Notes: generated by a model not told the origin, from the sequence alone. 64,000 nt of DNA from Lysinibacillus irui (GCF_028877475.1 NZ_CP113527.1:2349501-2413500), one strand, 5' to 3'. Shown: positions 9,016 through 18,114, counted from the stretch's first letter. Made by a program: numbers and translations.

Positions 9016-9860
9016 GTGATCATCACTTTGCTAGAAACGCTCGTAATTTAGACAAATGTGATCGTAACTCCGCTCGAAACGCTCATATCTCGGTCAAATG
9101 TGATCATAACTACGCTTGAAACGCTCATACCTCGGTCAAATGTGATCGTAACTCTGCTTGAAACGCTCATATCTCGGTCAAAATGATCATAACTACGCTT
9201 GAAACGCTCATACCTCGGTCAAATGTGATCGTAACTCCGCTCGAAACGCTCATATCTCGGTCAAATGTGATCATAACTACGCTTGAAACGCTCATACCTC
9301 GGTCAAATGTGATCGTAACTCTGCTTGAAACGCTCATATCTCGGTCAAAATGATCATAACTACGCTTGAAACGCTCATACCTCGGTCAATAGTGATCGTA
9401 ACTCTGCTTGAAACGCTCATATCTCGGTCAAAATGATCATAACTACGCTTGAAACGCTCATACCTAGGTCAAATGTGATCGTAACTCTCCTCGAAACGCT
9501 CATATCTCGCTCAAAATGATCATAACTATGCTTGAAACGCTCATACCTCGGTCAATAGTGATCGTAACTCTGCTTGAAACGCTCATATCTCGGTCAAAAT
9601 GATCATAACTACGCTTGAAACGCTCATACCTAGGTCAAATGTGATCGTAACTCTGCTTGAAACGCTCATATCTCGGTCAAATGTGATCATATCTCTCCTC
9701 AAACTGCTCGTATCTCGGTCAAATGTGATCGTAACTCCACTCGAAACCTCGTATCTTGGTCAAATGTGATCGTAACTCTGCTCGAAACGCTCATACCTCG
9801 GTCAAATGTGATCGTAACTCTGCTCGAAACGCTCATATCTCATCCCAAAGTGATCATCAC
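9016..9860. repeat. Array of about twenty 42-bp tandem repeats (non-coding)
   Basis: The unit is about 42 bp, built of gtgatcgtaactc, cgctcgaaacgctcat and atctcggtcaaat. Two unit types alternate (..gatcgtaactc.. with atatctc, and ..gatcataactac.. with atacctc), giving an 83/84-bp dimer. In the first half, 9061-9227 is copied almost exactly at 9228-9394 (167 bp). Some units are 41 bp (caaaatgatc), so no reading frame survives across the array, although the minus strand of a 42-bp unit would encode a 14-residue repeat (MSVSSRVTITFDRD). There are no spacers, so this is not CRISPR. Bases 8860-9015 contain decayed related sequence. Confidence 0.9.
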
Positions 9861-9943
9861 CATTCTCAAACGACTCCTACTCTGCCTTTCTTTTCGCTCC
9901 TATAAATTGGTATTATAATTAACGAAAAAGGAGGTTACTTATT

Positions 9944-10324
9944 ATGTGGCCAAAACTTGCTTAATTTTTCACTGTCATTGCTGTTTTACTGCTTAGTCCC
10001 GCCTATTTCCTTGCTCATGGGTTAGAGTGGCTAATGTTTGTTGGATTTGCTTGTTTATTATTGAGCTTTGTTATGAGTATTGGAGCCTTTTTAAAAAAGG
10101 AGCAAGGTTTTCTAAAGCTTATCCCGATCACTATGTTTTTTCCTTGTGAGTTTCATTCCTTCAGTAGCGGAGCCATTTCAAATTGTTCGTGTCCTAAGCT
10201 GGATAAAAAATTTATAAGGAAAATTATTGTTTTAATTGAGCCAATACAGCTCGAAAATCCTGCTTCTCCCCTACCTCTCGAAATGTTTGAAAGGGATTCC
10301 CTATTTTTTTCATGCGCTCTATGA
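9944..10324 (+). pseudogene. Broken small membrane-protein gene with early stop codon
   Basis: AAAGGAGG lies 11 bases before an ATG at 9944 (MWPKLA), but codon 7 is TAA at 9962. The same frame then continues open with two clear membrane helices (FFTVIAVLLLSPAYFLA and WLMFVGFACLLLSFVMSIGAF) followed by a basic loop. The strong ribosome site and intact downstream frame show a recent nonsense mutation or, less likely, stop read-through. After about 10140 the sequence no longer looks conserved and runs into the end of ligD. Similar small two-helix proteins are common in Bacillaceae; the family was not identified. Confidence 0.65.
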
Positions 10325-12041
10325 CAGCGGGAATCGTGAAGAACTCTGGTTTTAAGTTTTCATTAACTTCATCCCAATTTAGAGGTGTTGCGACTAAGCC
10401 CTTTGGATTGCCTCTCGTAGAATAGGGGGCAATGATGGTCTTCCCCTCTGCATGCTGCACGTAATCTAAATATAATTTTTCATGGCGATTCTTTTTTAAT
10501 CGCTCAATTGTATACAAATTCGGCTTTTGCTCACATAAAAATCGACAAACAAATTCTGTAAACACCCGAACCTCCTCATAGGTAAAGGTGTTGGTTGGTA
10601 GCGGTATATAGAGCTGTAAGCCTTTTCCACCTGATGTTTTGACAAATGATTGTAGCTGAAAATAGTCAATGATATTTTTTAAATCCAGTGCACCAGCTAC
10701 AGCTAATGAAAAATGTTCAGCTGAGGGTGGGTCTAAATCGAAAACTATTTCTGTCGGGTACATGGATTGGAAAGTTTGAAACGGAATATGCAGCTCCAAT
10801 GCCAGTTGATTACCTAGCCACAGCAGAGTTTCTAAGTTGTTACATACAATATAATCAATCGTATCCATCACCGCCGTTGCCACAAAGTTAGGCATTTTAT
10901 CTGGTTTACTTTTTTGATAAAAGCTTTCGCCTGGCACACCATGTGGAAAACGAATTAAAGTGAGAGGACGGTCTTTTAGAAAGGGTAATAAATATGGTGA
11001 CATGCTTTGTAAATAGGACAAATAGTGATCCTTCGTTATGCCAATTTCTGGCCAAACAGGTTTGTCTGGGTGAGTAATAGGCACAGAATCGGGAATCGGA
11101 AAAAGCTGTCGTTGCATGTGCTGCCATTGACAATCCTCCGGTGTTTGTTCCAATCGAAAGACATGAAATCTAGGTTCCCGGAGCTTACTACCATCAAAAT
11201 CAATACAAGCAACGTCGATACAAATAGATGGTTCTAGATGCCATAACTCTTTTTGGCGCTGTCCATTGGTCTGAAAAAATGTAACAAGTGTTTGGTGCTC
11301 TTCTTCTGTCATACCATGTTTAAACGTCACAACCTCGCGCAATTGACCATCCTTATAAATTGAGCCATGAAAAAAGCCATTGCTATGGTTATATTGTGTG
11401 ACTACAACCGTCACATATCGCCAATTTTTAATTTTTAACCAATGATTTGAACGAGTGTTTTCCAGCCACTTACTTGTTTTCTTCTTTGCCACCATGCCCT
11501 CACCATTGTAAACCTTTATTGCCTGCCATAAATTCTCGCTCTCTTCCTCCCCCTCTACAATTTGAATCGAGCTTCTATCCTCAAAGTCGACGCTCGGTAA
11601 TAGTACCTTTGAAGCAAACTTCGCCAATTGCTCCTTCCTTGTTTTTAAATAGCGATTGTGAAGGGACTCCCCCTTAAAAGTTAATACATCAAATACGAGA
11701 TAACGAAAAGGAAAGGTCTTTGCATGTGCCTCTATGACGTCCTCATTTTGCATTCTCCCTCTTTTTTGAACAACTGCAAATTCACTTTTATAATGATTGC
11801 TTAAATAAACAATCTCTCCATCCAAGGTTAATGGCAAAAAAGCCTTTACAGATGCATATATTTGCTGACAGAAAGCTAAAATCTCAGGAAACAAGTAGTT
11901 TAAATTGCGACCATTTCGGCTCATGAGTATCGGCTGTTCATCCCATATTAACAGGCAACGAAAACCATCATATTTCGTTTCATATAACCACTCATCCCCA
12001 TTTGGAATATCGTTTGATTCCGTTAAAAGCATTGGTTTCAT
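10224..12041 (-). CDS. ligD: ATP-dependent DNA ligase D (ligase plus polymerase domains)
   Basis: 605 residues in Bacillus order. Ligase domain 1-about 310: nucleotidyl-lysine K23 in ETKYDGFR, motif III FRYLVFDVL, motif IV GEGMVAKKK, motif V HWLKIKNW. Polymerase/primase domain about 315-605: FDLDPP at 434-439 holds the catalytic acidic pair; SGGKGLQLYIPL and IIAPYSTRGNPKGLVATPLNW are conserved. The nuclease domain of mycobacterial LigD is absent, as in other Bacillus. With Ku it carries out non-homologous end joining, important for spores. It is divergent from ku, with starts 106 bp apart. Confidence 0.95.
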   Translation of the reverse strand: MKPMLLTESNDIPNGDEWLYETKYDGFRCLLIWDEQPILMSRNGRNLNYLFPEILAFCQQIYASVKAFLPLTLDGEIVYLSNHYKSEFAVVQKRGRMQNEDVIEAHAKTFPFRYLVFDVLTFKGESLHNRYLKTRKEQLAKFASKVLLPSVDFEDRSSIQIVEGEEESENLWQAIKVYNGEGMVAKKKTSKWLENTRSNHWLKIKNWRYVTVVVTQYNHSNGFFHGSIYKDGQLREVVTFKHGMTEEEHQTLVTFFQTNGQRQKELWHLEPSICIDVACIDFDGSKLREPRFHVFRLEQTPEDCQWQHMQRQLFPIPDSVPITHPDKPVWPEIGITKDHYLSYLQSMSPYLLPFLKDRPLTLIRFPHGVPGESFYQKSKPDKMPNFVATAVMDTIDYIVCNNLETLLWLGNQLALELHIPFQTFQSMYPTEIVFDLDPPSAEHFSLAVAGALDLKNIIDYFQLQSFVKTSGGKGLQLYIPLPTNTFTYEEVRVFTEFVCRFLCEQKPNLYTIERLKKNRHEKLYLDYVQHAEGKTIIAPYSTRGNPKGLVATPLNWDEVNENLKPEFFTIPAVIERMKKIGNPFQTFREVGEKQDFRAVLAQLKQ

Positions 12042-12147
12042 TCAACACTACCTACTTTGTTTTTTATCTACAGTGTTTGACGATTTCAATTTACAATACA
12101 TAAAAAGCTGCAAAATACATCATAGTAAGAAAAACGAGGTGACAAAC

Positions 12148-12969
12148 ATGCATACAGTGTGGAAAGGCAGTATTTCCTTTGGTTTAGTCAATATCCCAGT
12201 TAAACTACATGCCGCTACTGAAAATAAAGATATTAAATTGCGTCAGCTTCACAAAGAATGCCATACACCTATTAGCTACAAAAAGGTTTGTGAAGGCTGT
12301 AATCAGGAAGTAAAAGATGAGGATATTGTTAAGGCTTACGAATATACAAAAAATAAATTTGTAGTCTTGGATCAAGAGGATTTAGAAAACCTACGTAAGG
12401 AAAATGAAGAGAAGGCTGTAGAAATTATTGATTTTGTTCAATTAACCGAAATCGATCCGATATATTTTGAACGTACCTATTTCTTATCTCCTGATTCTAC
12501 CGGTGCTAAAGCCTATTCCCTATTGCGTAAAACATTAGAGCAATCAGGAAAAATTGGTATCGCGAAAATTATTATTCGATCAAAAGAACAGCTTGCCGTT
12601 GTGCGAGTTTATCAAAATGCACTCGTCATGGAAACAATTCATTATCCAGATGAAGTGAGAAGTGTTGGCGACGTGCCCAATATACCTAGTGAGCAAGACG
12701 TGGTGCCTAAGGAGCTTGAAACAGCTCTCATGCTTGTAGATCAGCTAACCACTACCTTTAACCCTGAAAAATATACTGACGATTATCGCAACGCTTTACT
12801 AGAACTAATCGAAGAAAAGAAAGCTACGAATACAATCGCTGCAAGTGATAAACAACGACCAATTCCCGATAATGTCACAGATTTAATGACAGCACTGCAG
12901 GCTTCCTTAGATAAAACGAAGAAGCCCGCTCCAAGAAAACGCACCACCCGCACAAAGAAAAATGCTTAA
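12148..12969 (+). CDS. ku: Ku DNA end-binding protein
   Basis: 273 residues, the normal bacterial Ku length. It opens with WKGSISFGLVNIPVKLH, the Ku family signature. CHTPISYKKVCEGCNQEV and the beta-barrel segment (FERTYFLSPDSTGAKAYSLL) follow. The lysine/arginine-rich tail (KKPAPRKRTTRTKKNA) probably contacts DNA. The start at 12148 has GAGGTG 6 bases upstream; the longer in-frame extension would run into ligD and is rejected. Ku encircles double-strand ends and recruits LigD. The shared 106-bp gap has a possible TTGACG -35 but no convincing SigG site. Confidence 0.95.
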   Translation: MHTVWKGSISFGLVNIPVKLHAATENKDIKLRQLHKECHTPISYKKVCEGCNQEVKDEDIVKAYEYTKNKFVVLDQEDLENLRKENEEKAVEIIDFVQLTEIDPIYFERTYFLSPDSTGAKAYSLLRKTLEQSGKIGIAKIIIRSKEQLAVVRVYQNALVMETIHYPDEVRSVGDVPNIPSEQDVVPKELETALMLVDQLTTTFNPEKYTDDYRNALLELIEEKKATNTIAASDKQRPIPDNVTDLMTALQASLDKTKKPAPRKRTTRTKKNA

Positions 12970-12970
12970 A

Positions 12971-13002
12971 AAGAGAGCGTATCCTTTCTACAGGATACGC
13001 TC
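12971..13002 (-). terminator. Convergent terminator between ku and the kinase-like gene
   Basis: GAGCGTATCCT (12975-12985) pairs perfectly with AGGATACGCTC (12992-13002). On the minus strand the stem is followed by TCTTTTT. The stop codon of the minus-strand gene lies in the stem. Confidence 0.8.
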
Positions 13003-13506
13003 GAAATAGTTATCTACATCCTTTTTATGTTGTACCACTAACAGCTTATCCAATACATCCCCCTGTTGTTTGAAAAATTTAGGTTTACCCTTTAGCTCAA
13101 AACGTTTATTCCAACGAAACATTTTGAAGAAAATCGAAAAAGTTGGTTGGTAATGGGCTTTTTCAATACCGATTTTTTGTTTCACAAACCTTTTAATAAT
13201 GCGAAAAATACGGATTTTATAGGGAGTATCAAGAAAGATGATGCAGTCTGCTTGCTGAAAGCTCTGGATTACCCACTCCTCTTGATGAATTCCTTCAATA
13301 ATCCAAGAGTCTGTCTGGACAATACTTTGTAAATACGCCATTCTTTCTTGTTCCGTTCTCATACTATCCCCTGATTCTTTTCTAATCCAAACAACATTAT
13401 CCAACTCATAATAGGGGATGTGATAGGTTTTAGCTAATTCCTTTGCTAATGTTGTTTTCCCACTGCCAACGGACCCAATGATATGTATTTTTTGCGGAAT
13501 TGCCAT
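12988..13506 (-). CDS. P-loop nucleoside/nucleotide kinase-like ATPase (FlaR/DNA-topology-modulation type)
   Basis: 172 residues. Walker A is GSVGSGKTT near the N-terminus. It is followed by YYELDNVVWIRKESGD (lid/substrate region) and IIEGIHQEEW with CIIFLDTPY as Walker B. This is the adenylate-kinase-like family often labelled DNA topology modulation protein FlaR; the biological substrate is not known. The ATG at 13506 fits the P-loop position; the upstream in-frame extension runs into the divergent gene and is not protein-like. It is divergent from the methyltransferase gene. Confidence 0.8.
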   Translation of the reverse strand: MAIPQKIHIIGSVGSGKTTLAKELAKTYHIPYYELDNVVWIRKESGDSMRTEQERMAYLQSIVQTDSWIIEGIHQEEWVIQSFQQADCIIFLDTPYKIRIFRIIKRFVKQKIGIEKAHYQPTFSIFFKMFRWNKRFELKGKPKFFKQQGDVLDKLLVVQHKKDVDNYFERIL

Positions 13507-13598
13507 TATCCCCGAACGCCCCTTTACCCTATGTATCTTTGTAGAAATATTCCCTTTATTATACAATGATTCTAGCAAAGGAAAATAGGAGGATAAAA

Positions 13599-14351
13599 AT
13601 GTTCTACCATGAATTCGAGCACAATTTACAAAAATATAATGACCCAACCGAATATGATAATCTCTATGCTAATTATCAAGACGATCTTCATTATATTCAG
13701 GACTATATAGGTACGAAAAAAGAGCCCATTATCGAATTAGCATGCGGGACAGGACGTATAGCTATTCCATTAGCTGCACGGGGTATTCCTGTCTTTGGGG
13801 TAGATCTACATGAAGGAATGATCCAGCATGCGATCGAAAAAGCCAGTAAACGAGGTGTGCAAATCCAATTTAGCTTACAAGATTGTACACAACTACAATT
13901 ACCTATAACGACTAATTTTATTTATATGACAGGCAATTCATTTCAGCACTTTTTAACAAATGAAAGTCAAAATGCTTTATTGCAATCTGTGAAGAAGCAT
14001 TTACAACCAGGGGGTGAATTTCTTTTTGATACGAGAAATGCCATTTTAAATGAGTTATCCGCCATTGATGAATACAAAGAACAAACAATCACTAGCAACG
14101 GTGAAAATAGAAAGACGTTCCATCGTGAAGAATATAATCCTGTCACGCAAATATTAACGTGCCGTGCTGTTCATCAACAAGGGCAACAAACTTTCGAAGA
14201 TGCCATATTACTGCGCTACACATATCCTATGGAAATGACTAGACTATTACAGCAAAACGGTTTTGAGTTGAAACATCTTTACGGTTCCTGGCAAAGAAGT
14301 GAATTTCATGCACTAAGTCCTTCCATGGTTGTCCATGCTCGTTTATTATAA
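13599..14351 (+). CDS. Class I SAM-dependent methyltransferase
   Basis: 250 residues. Motif I is IELACGTGRIAIPLA with the acidic strand-2 residue in VFGVDLHEGMI. LQDCTQLQL is motif II and LLQSVKKHLQPGGEFLFDTRN covers motifs III-IV. This is a Rossmann-fold methyltransferase using S-adenosylmethionine; the acceptor is unknown (small molecule is likely given the methyltransferase-11/25-like sequence). The ATG at 13599 has AGGAGG 7 bases upstream. It is a single gene. Confidence 0.88.
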   Translation: MFYHEFEHNLQKYNDPTEYDNLYANYQDDLHYIQDYIGTKKEPIIELACGTGRIAIPLAARGIPVFGVDLHEGMIQHAIEKASKRGVQIQFSLQDCTQLQLPITTNFIYMTGNSFQHFLTNESQNALLQSVKKHLQPGGEFLFDTRNAILNELSAIDEYKEQTITSNGENRKTFHREEYNPVTQILTCRAVHQQGQQTFEDAILLRYTYPMEMTRLLQQNGFELKHLYGSWQRSEFHALSPSMVVHARLL

Positions 14352-14377
14352 AGTCTTTGATTTTTGCAAAAACCATG

Positions 14378-14404
14378 AAAAAAAGAGGCTACCTTAAGCC
14401 TCTT
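14378..14404 (-). terminator. Terminator of the DHFR-like gene
   Basis: On the minus strand GAGGCTT...AGCCTC is followed by seven T residues; the stop codon is inside the hairpin. Confidence 0.8.
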
Positions 14405-14927
14405 CCCTTACCTGATAATGCAATTGCACCATTTGACCATATCGTTTAGTTTCGAGTAGTTTTAACTCTTCAAAAGGACGTGGATATTTAAACAGTGGGA
14501 TACCCGATCCCAGCAAATGTGGTGTAATCGTAACAATCCATTCATCAATTAACTGTTCCTGTAAAAAGGCATCTAGTATAGAGGCTCCACCAACCATCCA
14601 GATTTTTGCGCCTTGTTGTGCTTTTAACTGTTTAGTAAAAGTTACAACATCCTCATGGACAAATTCAACGTGCTCATTTTTCTCCGTTTGAGTTGTAGTA
14701 AACACATAGCATTTCTTGTCTGTATATGGAAAAGGCTCGATATGCTCTACGATGTAATCATATGTTCGTTTGCCCATAATGACGGTATCAATGGTTTGAT
14801 ACATATCCGAATAGCCGTTATCTCCTTCTCCCTCTGTTTCTTCTAGCCACTGTAAATCATCATTTTCCTTAGCTATAAAGCCATCTAAACTCGCTGCGAT
14901 AAATACCACTATTTCTCGTGACATCAT
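14394..14927 (-). CDS. Dihydrofolate reductase family protein (RibD C-terminal-like)
   Basis: 177 residues. SREIVVFIAASLDGFIAKENDDLQWLE is the typical start of the YwjB/YyaP group (only part of this is needed: AASLDGFIA). VIMGKRTYDYIV is the strand carrying the NADPH-site arginine/threonine, and IWMVGGASILDAFL holds the GG cofactor loop. Relatives reduce pterins or deaminated riboflavin intermediates; for this paralogue the substrate is unknown. There are two adjacent ATG codons (14927 and 14924), with GAGGAG 5-8 bases upstream. Confidence 0.88.
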   Translation of the reverse strand: MMSREIVVFIAASLDGFIAKENDDLQWLEETEGEGDNGYSDMYQTIDTVIMGKRTYDYIVEHIEPFPYTDKKCYVFTTTQTEKNEHVEFVHEDVVTFTKQLKAQQGAKIWMVGGASILDAFLQEQLIDEWIVTITPHLLGSGIPLFKYPRPFEELKLLETKRYGQMVQLHYQVREEA

Positions 14928-15025
14928 GTCAACTCCTCTTCTTTTTGATAATCACTTGTACAACGTCTATACTAACTATAAAACATGACAACTACTGGCA
15001 TGATTAAATCAAAAGGTGAAAAAAT

Positions 15026-15976
15026 ATGTCCAAAGCTAAACGTTTAATTGATATTTTGCTATATATCAGTGCTAAAAAGAAATTTACGGCGCAGGAAATT
15101 GCAGATGATTTTAATATTTCTGTGCGAACCGTGCATCGTTATCTGTTAGATTTAAGTGATATGGGCCTGCCTATTTACGCGGAACAAGGGAGAAACGGTG
15201 GCTACACAGTACTTTCGAGCACGCTTCTTCCTCCTATTCTATTTACAGAGGAAGAAGCGGTAGCCATATTTTTCGCTTTTCAATCTCTTCATTATTACCG
15301 GGATCTACCTTTTAATACGGAAATGAAATCTGTATCTCAAAAGCTGTATGACTCCTTGCAGCAAGAAGCGAAAAAAAAGGTAGATACGCTTCAATCCTAT
15401 ATTGCCTTTTGGAACCCTAAGCGAACAATCGCAACACCACTATTAACAGACGTGTTAGAAGCAATAATCAACCAGGAACAATTACATATCCAATATGAAT
15501 CAAAATCTGGAATCACGACAAAGCATGTCCAGCCTATTGGTGTGTATGCTCATGATGGCTTATGGTATATGCCTGCCCTTCATGCACCATTTGAAAAAAT
15601 TCTCTTATTTCGAGTAGACCGTATTCATTCCATAGAAGTCAGCGATAAGAACCCTGATTCTACCATTAATTTGCAGCAATGGCTAGAGAGTGACTATGAG
15701 CCTCAACAGCCTATTCGTTTATATGTGGAATTAACTAGAGAGGGTGTGCGCCAATGTTTAAGTGAGCCGAACCTTGAAAAGGCAGTTGTTCGTTCAAGTG
15801 ATGGGACGGGGTTTATTGAGATGATGATCGATAAAGGAGAGCTTCATTTTATTAGCTCCCTTTTCTTCCGTCTTGGCCAGCACGCCATTGTAAAAGAACC
15901 ACAAGAACTAATCCAACTTATACGAAAACAGGCGCATGACCTATTAGCGATTTATCCAGAACAACGCGACATCTAA
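15026..15976 (+). CDS. HTH-WYL transcriptional regulator (YafY type)
   Basis: 316 residues. The N-terminal HTH-11 domain (about 5-60) includes FTAQEIADDFNISVRTVHRYL. The WYL domain (about 140-215) includes IQPIGVYAHDGLWYMPA-like sequence (VQPIGVYAHDGLWYMPA) and a following DRIHSI strand. A C-terminal WCX-type extension follows. WYL proteins sense ligands, often single-stranded nucleic acid or nucleotides, and regulate a neighbouring gene. Here the DUF418 membrane gene starts 97 bp downstream on the same strand and the DHFR-like gene is divergent (99 bp), so either could be its target. Confidence 0.9.
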   Translation: MSKAKRLIDILLYISAKKKFTAQEIADDFNISVRTVHRYLLDLSDMGLPIYAEQGRNGGYTVLSSTLLPPILFTEEEAVAIFFAFQSLHYYRDLPFNTEMKSVSQKLYDSLQQEAKKKVDTLQSYIAFWNPKRTIATPLLTDVLEAIINQEQLHIQYESKSGITTKHVQPIGVYAHDGLWYMPALHAPFEKILLFRVDRIHSIEVSDKNPDSTINLQQWLESDYEPQQPIRLYVELTREGVRQCLSEPNLEKAVVRSSDGTGFIEMMIDKGELHFISSLFFRLGQHAIVKEPQELIQLIRKQAHDLLAIYPEQRDI

Positions 15977-16072
15977 ATTTCAAGTGACAATTTTGTCAGA
16001 TTCACGTAACGTTCATCGTTATTACTTTTTAGTGACCTTCCTTATAATTGATCATGAAGGAGGAGATGACTG

Positions 16073-17113
16073 TTGCAACCAACCGACAACAACACACGTA
16101 TTGATACGTTAGATTATTTAAGAGGGTTCGCCTTACTCGGTATTATTTTAGTGAATATCCCCTCATTAATGTGGATTGAACCACCTACACTAGCAAGCGA
16201 TATTGCCTATAATCGCTTTTTAACACTTTTTATAGAAGGTAAATTTTTCATTATTTTTTCCTTTTTATTTGGAGTAGGATTCTACCTTTTTATTTCACGT
16301 GCTATGGCTAGAAACGAGAAAGCTTATGCCTTATTTAGCCGCAGACTTTTCATTTTATTACTTATGGGGCTTGTCCATTTCTATTTTCAACCTGGTGAAG
16401 CACTAACCATTTATGCCATTTTTGGTTTTATAGCCCTACCTTTTTATAAAATGCGTAAAGAAATCAATGTAATTATCGGTTTATTGCTATTGGCCCTTAC
16501 AGCTTATTTTGGCATAAAAATTGCGATGCCATTTCCACTTATTCTACTAGGTCTAGCAGCTGGTCAATATCGTTTATTTGAAAATATTTCGATTCATCGT
16601 AATAAATTGATGCTTGCAACTATTGTAATGTTCTGTATCAGTATTGCTAGTTGGTTTTATCAATGGCAGTATGTGCCTGAAGCCAACGTCAACTTCGACC
16701 AATTGTCCAAGGATCAATTAGAAGAACATATCATAAATGTAGAGCAATTTACATTAATAGGTCTACAGATTAGTCCAATAGTGTCAGCATTTTATATGGG
16801 AGCAATCATCCTATTACTACAGAGCCCTCTATTCCAGCGCCTATTATCACCGTTAAAAGCCTATGGTCGGATGGCTTTAACTAATTATTTAGGGCAAACA
16901 GCACTTATTCTGGTCATTGGGCATGCATTCGATCTAATTGGTCAGCTTCGTTTCATCGAATCATTATGGATTTGTCTAGGGATTTATGTTTTCCAATTGC
17001 TCTTTAGTAAAGGATGGTTACACTTTTTCCGCTTCGGGCCAATGGAATGGCTCTGGCGAATGGGTACCTATTGGACAGTCCCTCCTCTACGACAAAGAAA
17101 AAACATCGATTAA
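16073..17113 (+). CDS. DUF418 (YeiB-type) integral membrane protein
   Basis: 346 residues. It opens with IDTLDYLRGFALLGIILVNIP, the DUF418/heparan-acetyltransferase-like signature. There are eight or more membrane helices. The C-terminal DUF418 block is YGRMALTNYLGQTALILVIGH and GPMEWLWR. The TTG start at 16073 has AAGGAGG about 10 bases upstream. The function of YeiB-like proteins is unresolved; they resemble acyltransferase-type membrane proteins. Confidence 0.88.
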   Translation: MQPTDNNTRIDTLDYLRGFALLGIILVNIPSLMWIEPPTLASDIAYNRFLTLFIEGKFFIIFSFLFGVGFYLFISRAMARNEKAYALFSRRLFILLLMGLVHFYFQPGEALTIYAIFGFIALPFYKMRKEINVIIGLLLLALTAYFGIKIAMPFPLILLGLAAGQYRLFENISIHRNKLMLATIVMFCISIASWFYQWQYVPEANVNFDQLSKDQLEEHIINVEQFTLIGLQISPIVSAFYMGAIILLLQSPLFQRLLSPLKAYGRMALTNYLGQTALILVIGHAFDLIGQLRFIESLWICLGIYVFQLLFSKGWLHFFRFGPMEWLWRMGTYWTVPPLRQRKNID

Positions 17114-17234
17114 TTTTTTAGTCAATGATAAATACCTATCAGCATGGCGTTAAACGTCATATATTGGTAATGTACCCTACTCGCTTTCCATCTTTGCTCA
17201 TATCTTCAGCAAGAAACACATCCCCATATTATTT

Positions 17235-17266
17235 GGTCACTTATCGCAACATAAGTGACCTTTTTT
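17235..17266 (+). terminator. Terminator after the DUF418 gene
   Basis: GGTCACTTAT and ATAAGTGACC form a perfect 10-bp stem with a 6-base loop and a T6 run. Confidence 0.9.
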
Positions 17267-17352
17267 ATTATATGCAGCAAGCATTATGCTTCACCTGCCA
17301 CATACCCATTGCATACTATGCAAATAAAACCCTTTTTTGTAGGGAGGATTGT

Positions 17353-17598
17353 ATGAAAAATAACAAGGGCTATCGAAATAGTGAGGCAAGTGATTCTGTG
17401 AGTCAGGCAGCTAAGCTGGCCGTGATTGCAGGAGCTATTACAACACTTGGTGATGCACTAGCAACCATTGCAGCTGGCCTTGCTTTAGAGGATGAATTGA
17501 AAGAAAATGAGAGTAATCGTGATGACATTGACAAACTACAAAAGCAAATTGACGAATTAAATTATGAAATGAAGCAATTAAAAAGAATGTTGCGTTAA
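17353..17598 (+). CDS. Small helical protein, unknown
   Basis: 81 residues from the ATG at 17353 with GGGAGG 5 bases upstream; the longer in-frame extension upstream contains a terminator and is not coding. Residues about 20-45 are Ala/Gly-rich and hydrophobic (LAVIAGAITTLGDALATIAAGL), giving one membrane or packing helix. A strongly charged coiled coil follows (DDIDKLQKQIDELNYEMKQL). I do not recognise a named family. It is enclosed by terminators on both sides and so is its own transcription unit. Confidence 0.8.
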   Translation: MKNNKGYRNSEASDSVSQAAKLAVIAGAITTLGDALATIAAGLALEDELKENESNRDDIDKLQKQIDELNYEMKQLKRMLR

Positions 17599-17614
17599 TA
17601 TTAAAACTCATACC

Positions 17615-17652
17615 AAAAATCGACAATACCCAATTGGATATTGTCGATTTTT
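17615..17652. terminator. Bidirectional terminator
   Basis: AAAAATCGACAATA and TATTGTCGATTTTT give a 14-bp stem with A/T tails. It ends both the 17353 gene and ridA. Confidence 0.9.
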
Positions 17653-17656
17653 CATG

Positions 17657-18049
17657 TTATTTAGCTGCCCAAATTTCAATTTCTATTTTAATGGCCGGTA
17701 ATCCTAGTGCCGATACGTAGGCTATAGTCATAGAGGGATAGGAATCATTAAACATCGCTTCCCATTGTTGATAGAAATAATCCCAATCTATCTCCTCTGT
17801 CGCCCAAATATTTACTTTCACTACATGCGTGGCATCCATTCCCTCCGCTGTTAAAATCATTTCAATATTTTTTAGCGTATTGGCAATTTGCTCATGCAAT
17901 GTCTGTGGCAATTGATCGTCTTGTCCAACCCCTATCTGACCAGAAAATGCATACATCGTTGCATCTTTAGGAATAATGGTTACATGACTATACTTTCCAA
18001 CAGGACTTGGCACTTGCATAGGATTTTTACGAGTTAGTTTTGATTTCAT
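17657..18049 (-). CDS. RidA/YjgF-family protein
   Basis: 130 residues, the normal RidA length. Typical pieces are PSPVGKYSHV, MYAFSGQIGV, LHEQIANTLKNIEMIL, VVKVNIWATE and a C-terminal IKIEIEIWAAK. The canonical RidA arginine (in the IxxR/TxxR strand near the end) is not obvious: ALGLPAIKIEIE replaces LPxgaxVEIE, so imine deaminase activity is uncertain. AAAGGAGA precedes the ATG. A short peptide gene lies 65 bp upstream on the same strand. Confidence 0.88.
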   Translation of the reverse strand: MKSKLTRKNPMQVPSPVGKYSHVTIIPKDATMYAFSGQIGVGQDDQLPQTLHEQIANTLKNIEMILTAEGMDATHVVKVNIWATEEIDWDYFYQQWEAMFNDSYPSMTIAYVSALGLPAIKIEIEIWAAK

Positions 18050-18114
18050 AGTTAGATCTCCTTTAGGTTATTATTTTTCTAAAAAAGGGCAGACTTCACC
18101 CTTGTTGATCAATT

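Noticed and set aside
9016-9860. CRISPR array
   Set aside because: The units are head-to-tail with no unique spacers, and unit variants differ by point changes only.
11905-12147. N-terminal extension of Ku
   Set aside because: It would overlap the ligD coding start on the other strand and lies before a good ribosome site at the real ATG.
17125-17352. N-terminal extension of the 81-residue helical protein
   Set aside because: It contains the DUF418 gene's terminator and has no ribosome site.
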